Under the pieces are notes generated by a model. It had not been told where the DNA came from. It was given only the letters and a program-made list of their open reading frames with translations, and ran no database searches. DNA of 6,524 bases, taken from an uncultured Collinsella sp. GTDB lineage: Bacteria > Actinomycetota > Coriobacteriia > Coriobacteriales > Coriobacteriaceae. The position numbers and the translations under genes are program-made. Below, one piece after another: positions 1 through 4,761 of the stretch. The stretch lies in assembly GCA_958424475.1 (NCBI GenBank), contig CATZTY010000061.1:1-6524 (forward strand), written 5' to 3'. The first letter of the stretch is position 1; every line of letters starts with the position of its first letter.

Positions 1-389
1 ACCACACGGCTCATGCCGGCATTCAAAGCGTTGGTCTTGGTGATGATTGCGAACGATCCGCCAATCAATAAGACGAACGCAACGACGTCGGCAGCCTCCT
101 GGATACCCTTGGTGGGCGCTTGCAGGACCGCGAAGATATCCTGGCCCAGATTGATGGTCTCGCCGGTCTCGGAATCGGTGTAGTTCTTATCGACCTGTTC
201 ATAGGTTCCAGCAACGGCGACTTCACGCTCGCCCGCCGCTGTCGAAATCGTCTTGCGCTGATACTGGCCAGAGGGAACGATCCAAGTCAGGACCGCAAAG
301 ACAACGATCAGCAAGAACATGATCGTATAGACATGCGGTAATTTGAACTTAAAACGTCTGTTTGTCTTCTTCGCCTTCGTATCTGACAT
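1..389 (-). CDS. YfcC-family membrane transporter, N-terminal part (runs off the left edge)
   Basis: This is the first 129 codons of an integral membrane carrier; the rest lies beyond base 1. The start is the ATG at 389-387, preceded on the minus strand by TGGAGGT and a 6-nt spacer. The protein opens with a basic, cytosolic-looking stretch (KAKKTNRRFKFKLP), then a hydrophobic segment at about residues 21-39 ending in LTWIVPSGQY, a polar loop of about 60 residues, and a second hydrophobic segment at about 101-117 (VVAFVLLIGGSFAIITKT). The pattern 'KLPH-Y-hydrophobic-TWIVPSGQY' followed by a GG-containing second helix is typical of the YfcC/DcuC-like carriers of the IT superfamily. Substrates of YfcC-type members are mostly unproven, with dicarboxylates, amino acids or peptides suggested. 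It lies downstream of a GntR regulator gene but has its own promoter. The family call rests on recognition, so the substrate is unknown. Confidence 0.8.
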   Translation of the reverse strand, partial: MSDTKAKKTNRRFKFKLPHVYTIMFLLIVVFAVLTWIVPSGQYQRKTISTAAGEREVAVAGTYEQVDKNYTDSETGETINLGQDIFAVLQAPTKGIQEAADVVAFVLLIGGSFAIITKTNALNAGMSRV

Positions 390-431
390 AGATACCTCCA
401 AAGAACTCGAGGCTGCATCGCATCTCGCTTC

Positions 432-454
432 AACATTTGCACAATGCAAACGTT
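432..454. promoter_or_regulatory. Operator-like palindrome between the transporter promoter and its start codon
   Basis: TTTGCA-CAA-TGCAAA (436-450) is a perfect 6-3-6 inverted repeat. Three further matching pairs (AAC at 432-434, GTT at 452-454) lie beyond a single mismatch. It falls about 8 to 30 bases after the expected transcription start of the promoter at 469-497, where a bound repressor would block transcription. The neighbouring GntR/UTRA protein is an obvious candidate ligand, but the site does not match the common HutC-type GTnTAnAC core, so this link is inference. Confidence 0.5.
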
Positions 455-468
455 CTATGACGTCCCAT

Positions 469-497
469 AGATTACCAGCAGCTTTTTCCTTCATCAA
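469..497 (-). promoter_or_regulatory. Likely sigma-70-type promoter of the transporter gene
   Basis: On the minus strand, TTGATG (-35, at 497-492) and TAATCT (-10, at 474-469) are separated by exactly 17 bases. TGG directly before the -10 box makes an extended -10 element. Transcription should begin near 461-463, giving a leader of about 70 nt that carries the palindrome at 432-454. Confidence 0.55.
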
Positions 498-559
498 GAC
501 AATTTCAAACTGATTACCGCAACGCGGTTGAACGGTTGCGTTCGCGCCGTGAACGGTAT

Positions 560-595
560 GGAAGCGCCCGGTGAGATGATCCACCGGGCGCTTCC
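560..595 (-). terminator. Perfect 14-bp stem-loop just after the GntR gene
   Basis: GGAAGCGCCCGGTG (560-573) pairs perfectly with CACCGGGCGCTTCC (582-595) around an 8-nt loop, starting 13 bases beyond the regulator's stop codon. No real U tract follows on either strand, so it is not a textbook intrinsic terminator. Its place directly after the gene and its very stable GC-rich stem still make transcript termination or 3'-end protection of gntR the best explanation. Confidence 0.55.
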
Positions 596-607
596 ATTCG
601 CAATGTC

Positions 608-1351
608 CTAGATGTCAAAAACGTAGCGAGACCCAACGATCCGCTGACGACCGATGATAAACGGCCGCCGCTGCTCATCGAAAAAGAAGGCTTCCATATA
701 AAACAAGGGTTCGCCAACGGGAACCGCCAACAGTCGAGCGACCTCGGGCGACGCGCACGCGATCTCGAGCGTGCACGGGTCGGTAAACGCGGGCGTGCGG
801 CCCGTCCGGTTGCGCACGAACTCAAAAATGGATTGGTTAGATAGAGGTGCCGTTGATAGATAGGCGTTGTCCTCGTAAACATATATGTTGTTCTCGAGCA
901 TGACAGGGACGCCATCGGCAGTGCGCACGCGCTCAACGCAAATCAAGTCAGTTCCAACGGGAACACCAAAGAACTGCGCTTCGGTGGAATCCGCCGGCAG
1001 TATCTTTCTCGAAATGACGCACGCCCCCGGCTCCATTCCGTTAACGCGGCATGCGTCCGAAAAACTCTGGACGTCATCCTTCTGGCGAATCTTGCGCTTA
1101 AGCTTGGGGGCATTGACAAACGTGCCTTTCCCCTGCCGCTTAGTTAGATAGCCCTGCTGGACGAGCTCCTCAATAGCGCGTCGCACGGTAACGCGGCCAA
1201 CTTTATAGCTCTCAGCCAATTCGAATTCGTTGGGTATCCGCGCGCCTGACTTGTAGGCACCGGAGTTGATTTCGTTTTTGATGATATCAATAACCTGTTG
1301 GTACAGCGGTATCGCTGCTTTACCGTCAGTTAGCCCTTCAGTCGGTGGCAT
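608..1351 (-). CDS. GntR-family transcriptional regulator with UTRA domain (HutC subfamily)
   Basis: A cytosolic DNA-binding regulator of 247 residues, the normal length for the HutC subgroup. Residues about 13-78 form the GntR winged helix-turn-helix: IPLYQQVIDIIKNEI, the GARIPNEFELAESYKVGRVTVRRAIEEL recognition region split here as GARIPNEFELAESYK and VGRVTVRRAI, then the wing GYLTKRQGKGTFV. Residues about 95-240 form the UTRA effector domain, with RKILPADSTEAQFFGVPVG, the VERVRTADGVPVMLE strand region and a C-terminal GRQRIVGSRYVFDI end. UTRA domains usually bind small sugar phosphates, amino acids or histidine-pathway intermediates; nothing here identifies the ligand. The ATG at 1351 follows GGAGAGGG. 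The transporter gene lies 218 bases downstream on the same strand, suggesting but not proving that it is the target. The gene's own promoter region contains a palindrome and a hairpin, consistent with autoregulation. Confidence 0.93.
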   Translation of the reverse strand: MPPTEGLTDGKAAIPLYQQVIDIIKNEINSGAYKSGARIPNEFELAESYKVGRVTVRRAIEELVQQGYLTKRQGKGTFVNAPKLKRKIRQKDDVQSFSDACRVNGMEPGACVISRKILPADSTEAQFFGVPVGTDLICVERVRTADGVPVMLENNIYVYEDNAYLSTAPLSNQSIFEFVRNRTGRTPAFTDPCTLEIACASPEVARLLAVPVGEPLFYMEAFFFDEQRRPFIIGRQRIVGSRYVFDI

Positions 1352-1382
1352 ATACCCTCTCCAAGCACAATTAAGTCTAAAA

Positions 1383-1417
1383 CGGGCTTAAGGGCATTCA
1401 ACAAGTCCTTAAGCCCG
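1383..1417 (-). promoter_or_regulatory. Leader hairpin or dyad in front of the GntR gene
   Basis: CGGGCTTAAGG (1383-1393) and CCTTAAGCCCG (1407-1417) form an 11-bp perfect inverted repeat with a 13-nt interior. On the minus strand the hairpin is followed directly by TTTTAG, so it resembles a small intrinsic terminator. It sits only about 30 bases before the gntR start and at the predicted transcription start of the promoter at 1422-1450. It may be an operator, an attenuator-like leader hairpin, or the terminator of the HAD gene upstream. Confidence 0.5.
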
Positions 1418-1421
1418 CATT

Positions 1422-1450
1422 AGCATAAAGTATGCTTGCTGCCGCACCAA
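1422..1450 (-). promoter_or_regulatory. Likely gntR promoter with a palindrome over the -10 box
   Basis: On the minus strand TTGGTG (-35, 1450-1445) and TATGCT (-10, 1427-1422) are 17 bases apart. The -10 box is one arm of a perfect 6-3-6 palindrome, AGCATA-AAG-TATGCT (1422-1436). A protein bound there would occlude RNA polymerase, which suits a self-repressing regulator. The palindrome differs in sequence from the one in front of the transporter gene. Confidence 0.45.
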
Positions 1451-1454
1451 AATG

Positions 1455-1479
1455 TCGGGTATTTACTCATCTGACCCGA
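1455..1479 (-). terminator. Weak stem-loop after the beta-PGM-like HAD gene
   Basis: TCGGGT (1455-1460) pairs with ACCCGA (1474-1479) around a 13-nt loop, 23 bases past the HAD stop codon. On the minus strand it is followed by CATTTTGG. The stem is only 6 bp, so this is a tentative terminator; the hairpin at 1383-1417 could do the job instead. Confidence 0.25.
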
Positions 1480-1501
1480 AAAACGCGCAACTACCGCGCT
1501 C

Positions 1502-2161
1502 CTAAGAAAGCGTGAGCAGCTCCGGCAGCTGGTCGATAATCTTGTCCGCGGCATCCTGGCTAAAGCCAAAGCGCTCCTCGCGCTTGGCAATGACTGTCAG
1601 GCCGGCTCGCTTGCCAGCGGTGATGCCAGGCACCGAATCCTCAACGCAGCAGCAGCGATTCGCGGGCAGCCCCAGCAGGTCCAGCGCATGCAGGTAGATG
1701 TCGGGCTCGGGCTTGCTCTCCTTAAACTGCTCGCCGCTCACCACATACTCAAAGGCATCCGACAGCCCGCATGCGTTGAGCACTTCCTCGATGCTATCCA
1801 TGGGAGACGAGCTGGCAAGCGCCACGCGAACGCCGCGGCGCGGCAGCTCTCGAATCGTATCCACGGCGCCTGGGTTAATCAAAGCCTGATAGTCGCGCGG
1901 ACGCTTATGGGCCCATTCGTCCCAACGGGCCAACGCTTCCTCCCCAGTGAAATGCCCCTTACCGGCGCGCTCAAACCAATCGACCAGCATATGCAGGAAG
2001 AACTGATGCGAGGTACCGACCTGCCCATTCAACTCCTCTTGAGTCAGATTAAGTCCAAGCTCCTTGGCAAACGCGGCAGTCTCGCCCAAGTAGTAATACT
2101 CGGTATCGACAATGACGCCGTCCATGTCAAAGATAACGGCGTCGAACGGAAATGCGGACAC
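1502..2161 (-). CDS. HAD-superfamily hydrolase, beta-phosphoglucomutase-like
   Basis: A 219-residue cytosolic phosphotransferase or phosphatase of HAD subfamily I. The four HAD motifs are present: nucleophile motif FDMDGVIVDTE (Asp12, with acid/base Asp14), motif II serine in ASSSP (117-119), motif III Lys150 in KESKPEPDIY, and motif IV EDS at 174-176. Residues 20-90 form a helical cap of the beta-PGM type. Such enzymes act on hexose phosphates, phosphoglycolate or similar small phosphoesters; the substrate cannot be read from the sequence. I chose the GTG at 2161 because AGGGAGG lies 5 nt before it and the encoded MSAFPFDAVIFDMDG is a normal family start. An in-frame ATG at 2209 would have to translate through a terminator hairpin and lacks a ribosome-binding site. 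The neighbouring HAD gene lies upstream in the same direction, separated by that terminator. Confidence 0.9.
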   Translation of the reverse strand: MSAFPFDAVIFDMDGVIVDTEYYYLGETAAFAKELGLNLTQEELNGQVGTSHQFFLHMLVDWFERAGKGHFTGEEALARWDEWAHKRPRDYQALINPGAVDTIRELPRRGVRVALASSSPMDSIEEVLNACGLSDAFEYVVSGEQFKESKPEPDIYLHALDLLGLPANRCCCVEDSVPGITAGKRAGLTVIAKREERFGFSQDAADKIIDQLPELLTLS

Positions 2162-2170
2162 GGCACCCTC

Positions 2171-2202
2171 CCTAACAAAAGGACGCCCGCAAGCAGGCGC
2201 CC
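2171..2202 (-). terminator. Intrinsic terminator between the two HAD genes
   Basis: Read on the minus strand, GGGCGCCTG-CTTG-CGGGCGTCC forms a 9-bp stem (two G-U pairs) with a 4-nt loop, followed by TTTTGTT. It lies 23 bases after the Cof-type gene's stop. Its U tract ends where the Shine-Dalgarno sequence of the next gene (2167-2173) begins, leaving no room for a promoter in between. Confidence 0.8.
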
Positions 2203-2225
2203 GAGCCATGCATTAATCGGCGATT

Positions 2226-3068
2226 CTAACCCAGCAGCTTATCCAGCGTCACCGCAATGCCATCTTCGTTGTTATCGGCGGTCACCATCTGGGCTACAGC
2301 CTTAACCTCTTCGACGGCGTTACCCATGGCAACACCGGTGCCGGCCCACTCAATCATGGACTTGTCGTTCTGGCCGTCGCCAAACGATACGACCTCACTG
2401 GCATCGATGCCGAGCTTGGGCAGGGCACCCTCGAGTGCGCGGGCCTTGTCGATACCGGGCGCCGTGTACTCAAAGTACCAGTCGGCCGTAAACATGCCCG
2501 AAAGCGTCTGCTTAAAGGGCGCATACATCTCCTCGTAATGCGCCTGCAGGTAGGCCGGATCGCCCGCCGTCAGCAGCTTGTCCACGGGATAAGCATCAGC
2601 GACCTCATGCAGGCTCTCCACCTCGCGAATCTTAAGATCGCACGCGTCGCGCTCATACTTGACGATATTCTTCTGCGAGCCGTCAGGCAGCGTGATCATG
2701 CAATGGTACGAGTCCTCGACGTGCAAATCGCGACCGAGCGAAATCATAGGGATCACGTCAAAATTACGCAGGTGATCAATCAGGCGATGCAATTCGTCGG
2801 CAGGCATAGCCTGATCGAACAGCACCTCGTCGGTCTGGGCATCGACGACGTGTGCGCCGTTAAAGGCCACCAGCAGACCGTCATGGTTTTGAAGGTCGAG
2901 CTCTTGCGCCAAGGCGTGCAGCCCCCATGCGGGACGGCCCGAAGCCAAAATGAGCTTAATGCCCGACTCCTGCGCCGCGAGCAGCTTCTCGCGCGTACGC
3001 GGGCTAATCACTTTCTGATCGTTGGTGAGCGTACCGTCGATATCCATCGCGATGGCTTTGATTGCCAT
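2226..3068 (-). CDS. Cof-type HAD-IIB phosphatase (YidA-like)
   Basis: A 280-residue soluble sugar-phosphate or flavin-phosphate type phosphatase, normal for the Cof family (about 270-290). Visible motifs are MDIDGTLTND at the N-terminus (nucleophile Asp9, Asp11), LASGRP with Ser43, Lys208 in PGIDKARAL, and SFGDGQND (229-235) followed by AMGNA. The large C2B cap occupies roughly residues 85-195, with the family's FNGAHV at 69-74. The start is the ATG at 3068, preceded by AGGGAGG and 5 nt. An in-frame ATG at 3119 would add 17 residues (MFCMMAQTRLFNDREAY) without a ribosome-binding site and was rejected. It follows deoC by 149 bases and ends 23 bases before a terminator. The substrate is unknown, and members of this family are typically promiscuous. 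Confidence 0.92.
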   Translation of the reverse strand: MAIKAIAMDIDGTLTNDQKVISPRTREKLLAAQESGIKLILASGRPAWGLHALAQELDLQNHDGLLVAFNGAHVVDAQTDEVLFDQAMPADELHRLIDHLRNFDVIPMISLGRDLHVEDSYHCMITLPDGSQKNIVKYERDACDLKIREVESLHEVADAYPVDKLLTAGDPAYLQAHYEEMYAPFKQTLSGMFTADWYFEYTAPGIDKARALEGALPKLGIDASEVVSFGDGQNDKSMIEWAGTGVAMGNAVEEVKAVAQMVTADNNEDGIAVTLDKLLG

Positions 3069-3217
3069 ATATGCCTCCCTGTCATTGAACAGCCTTGTCT
3101 GAGCCATCATACAGAACACCCATCGCGACTCCGTTTACAACGGGCAAAAAGTCATATTGTCTCGAACATGAACAGCGTGTGGTCGTGAAGCTTTATCGCT
3201 CAGGTCAAATACGTCTG

Positions 3218-3892
3218 CTAGCGACGCTCATCCGTCGGTGCGCCCTCGACGATCGCGATGCCCGCCGATGCACCTAACGCGCTGGCGCCGGCCTCGATGA
3301 ATGCGCAGGCCTCTTCGTAATTATGGATACCGCCCGCCGCCTTGATTGCCACGGCATCGCCGAGCACCTCGTGCATCAGCCGCACGTCCTCGAGCTTAGC
3401 ACCGCCAAAGCTTCTGCCGGTCGATGTCTTAAGGAATCCCGGCTTGGCCTCCAGCGCGATCTCGCATACACGGCGCTTGGCGGCGTCGTCGCCGTCCAGC
3501 TTGCACATCTCGACGATTACCTTGTCAGTGATGCCATGCGCGCGACAAAAATCAGCAATGGTAGTCATCTCGCGCTCGATGGCATCAAAATCGCGGTTCT
3601 CGATCGACCCCTGATTCAAAACGTAGTCAATCTCGGTAAAGCCACACGCAGCGTATTCCTCAAACCTCGCAAGCTTCTCCTCGAGCGCCATAGTGCCCTG
3701 GGGAAAGTCGATAGCGCCGGCAAGGATGATGTCAGAGTCCTCGAGCATGGCGCGGCCCGTCTCGTACTCCTGAAGGTTCGCAAATACGCAGCGAAAGTTG
3801 TACTTTAACGCCTTCTCGACATACTGCTCAAACGTGTCATCGGGGGCATCGATATAGTCGATGTATTTATTGATGGGTTTGGCAAGTGTCAT
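3218..3892 (-). CDS. deoC: Deoxyribose-phosphate aldolase (DeoC family)
   Basis: A class I aldolase of 224 residues with TIM-barrel fold, cytosolic. The family reaction splits 2-deoxyribose 5-phosphate into glyceraldehyde 3-phosphate and acetaldehyde in deoxynucleoside breakdown. The Schiff-base lysine is Lys155 in FLKTSTGR, the second active-site lysine is Lys184 in IKAAGGI, and Asp89 in EIDYVLNQG corresponds to the conserved strand-4 aspartate. The end GASALGASAGIAIV matches the phosphate-binding region. The N-terminus reads YIDYIDAPDDT where typical members have IDHTLLKPDAT, so this is a divergent branch. The start at 3892 follows AGGAGG with a 6-nt spacer. No pentomutase or nucleoside phosphorylase gene is adjacent; two HAD phosphatases follow. 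Two dyads lie upstream, suggesting regulation. Confidence 0.9.
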   Translation of the reverse strand: MTLAKPINKYIDYIDAPDDTFEQYVEKALKYNFRCVFANLQEYETGRAMLEDSDIILAGAIDFPQGTMALEEKLARFEEYAACGFTEIDYVLNQGSIENRDFDAIEREMTTIADFCRAHGITDKVIVEMCKLDGDDAAKRRVCEIALEAKPGFLKTSTGRSFGGAKLEDVRLMHEVLGDAVAIKAAGGIHNYEEACAFIEAGASALGASAGIAIVEGAPTDERR

Positions 3893-3926
3893 GCTGGGCC
3901 TCCTTGTTCAGGACTGACAACCGATT

Positions 3927-3950
3927 CGTGGTTTCACGCGAAATACCACG
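3927..3950. promoter_or_regulatory. Imperfect 24-bp dyad in the deoC leader
   Basis: CGTGGT (3927-3932) and ACCACG (3945-3950) are perfect inverted arms around a CGCG centre (3937-3940). It is 35 bases before the deoC start codon. It may be an operator or an mRNA hairpin. The heptamer GTGGTAT recurs nearby on the plus strand at 3997-4003. Confidence 0.35.
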
Positions 3951-4011
3951 TTCAATGTACGCCCGACATACAAGGACAGCGTCCGCATTCCGACAAGTGG
4001 TATGAAATTAG

Positions 4012-4031
4012 CTGTAAACGTATATTTACAG
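4012..4031. promoter_or_regulatory. Operator-like palindrome upstream of deoC
   Basis: CTGTAAA-CGTATA-TTTACAG is a perfect 7-6-7 inverted repeat. The TGTAAA...TTTACA arms resemble operators of LacI-type sugar regulators. A weak possible deoC promoter on the minus strand (TTGTCG at 3996-3991, 17 bases, TTGTAT at 3973-3968) would place this site about 60 bases upstream of the transcription start, which suits an activator or a distal repressor site. The regulator is not in the window. Confidence 0.5.
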
Positions 4032-4095
4032 ACAGCGAATGGCACCGCACGCGGATGCCGACAGCAAGACATCCCCCTCCTCAATACACCCTCAT

Positions 4096-4211
4096 GCCCC
4101 TTTACTGTTTGCGACCAGAAATGATGAGCTGCACAACGTCGTTAGCGGTCGAATTCGACCTCTGACGACGTCACGCGACCCATCGTATCTGGCCGACAAC
4201 AGAAAAGGGGC
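4096..4211. repeat. 116-bp imperfect inverted repeat centred on GAATTC
   Basis: Bases 4096-4153 match the reverse complement of 4154-4211 without gaps at about 44 of 58 positions (my hand count). The innermost 32 bases (4138-4169) have only two mismatched pairs, and the outer end GCCCCTTT(A/T)CTGTT is well kept. The right outer end merges into the terminator stem at 4204-4239; the left outer end has no such stem. Random sequence would not give this. It could be an interspersed palindromic repeat (BIME or MITE-like), two head-to-head copies of one repeat unit, or a large regulatory hairpin. Short open frames on both strands here encode the same GRIRPLTT string because of the symmetry, and are not taken as genes. 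Confidence 0.75.
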
Positions 4212-4239
4212 CCGTATCCCAACGGATACGGGCCCCTTT
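4204..4239 (-). terminator. Strong 16-bp terminator hairpin without an upstream gene
   Basis: AAAGGGGCCCGTATCC (4204-4219) pairs perfectly with GGATACGGGCCCCTTT (4224-4239) around the loop CAAC. On the minus strand the stem ends ...CCCCTTTTCTGTT, a fair U tract; on the plus strand only CCCCTTTCGG follows. It therefore points leftward, although the next gene to the right lies on the plus strand. It may end an unannotated minus-strand RNA or belong to the adjoining repeat. Confidence 0.75.
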
Positions 4240-4679
4240 CGGCCATGACCTATCTCAGCAGCAAAGACCACTTGCGGTGAGCGCGGTAGAACTCGATCGC
4301 ACCATCTTATCCGAGCCGGGGCACGTTCGCATAGCGTGGCGCGTGACGGTTGCAAAACCACCCCATTTGAAACAAAGGCAAAAAAGTACTTGCAAAGACG
4401 CGTTCCGACATATAAGTTGATAAAAGACCGCCGTTGCGGTTTTAAGTAGATCGAGCATATGAAGTTTCAGTTTTTAGCGTGTAAGAGAAAGAAGATCGGC
4501 AAAGTACAACCCCAAACGCAATGACAACTTAATGAGGTAACTGCCACATGTGAGGCACCCAGGGCATTGCTGTCTCGATTTTGAGCACGATGCCTTCTGC
4601 CTTGCATGGGCCGTTCCATCCCGCCCCTGCAGCAACTGCCTCACGGGCTCATTGAAAACCGCATAGCACCCCAACGTCA
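4240..4679. other. Gene-free stretch between the terminator and the plus-strand operon leader
   Basis: No open frame here has a convincing ribosome-binding site or a recognisable product, and I see no tRNA or known structured RNA. What it holds: a small hairpin ACCGC-CGTT-GCGGT at 4427-4440 flanked by A and T runs on both sides; weak promoter-like boxes on the plus strand; and an AT-richer patch around 4370-4500. It probably marks the border between metabolic genes and the conjugation genes, but no direct repeats or integrase show an attachment site. Confidence 0.4.
4417..4445 (+). promoter_or_regulatory. Possible promoter for the conjugation-type operon
   Basis: TTGATA (4417-4422) and TTTTAA (4440-4445) are 17 bases apart. 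A second possible set, TTGCAA at 4390-4395 with TATAAG at 4411-4416, has a short 15-base spacer. Both are weak, and the start codon lies more than 300 bases downstream, so this is only the best candidate in the region. Confidence 0.25.
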
Positions 4680-4749
4680 GCACATCACCCACGGCAAGCA
4701 CATCACTCACGACAACCAACACATCAACAAACAGCACGAACATCAACCG
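4680..4749 (+). repeat. CA-rich, G-poor leader with short direct repeats
   Basis: GCACATCACCCACG (4680-4693) recurs as GCACATCACTCACG (4698-4711), one mismatch in 14 bases at an 18-base period. Degenerate ACATCAAC units follow at 4721-4729 and 4740-4747. The stretch has almost no G and should be unstructured in RNA. It leads directly to the ribosome-binding site of the 296-aa gene. It could help ribosome loading or be a Rho-binding-like leader. Confidence 0.4.
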
Positions 4750-4761
4750 ATTGGAGAAGCT

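Noticed and set aside
2162..2209. Longer start (ATG at 2209) for the beta-PGM-like HAD gene
   Set aside because: It would translate the terminator hairpin and has no ribosome-binding site, whereas GTG at 2161 has AGGGAGG at the right distance.
3069..3119. Longer start (ATG at 3119) for the Cof-type gene
   Set aside because: The extra 17 residues are unlike the family N-terminus, and the ATG at 3068 has a strong ribosome-binding site.
4039..4248. Open frame of 69 codons on the plus strand, with a 89-codon frame on the opposite strand at 4092-4361
   Set aside because: Both lie over the palindrome and the terminator hairpin and share a GRIRPLTT string only because the DNA is symmetric. Neither has a ribosome-binding site.
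4240..4380. Possible structured RNA or riboswitch on the minus strand before the terminator
   Set aside because: I could not match it to T-box, cobalamin, SRP RNA, 6S RNA or tRNA features; only the terminator itself is solid.
4255..4458. Minus-strand frame of 67 codons with a hydrophobic, Cys-containing N-terminal half
   Set aside because: No Shine-Dalgarno before its ATG and no recognisable family; hydrophobic stretches arise by chance in such AT-richer sequence.
4680..4711. Two near-identical 14-base units considered as a CRISPR-like array
   Set aside because: Only two short copies with a 4-base gap; there is no spacer-repeat pattern and no cas gene nearby.
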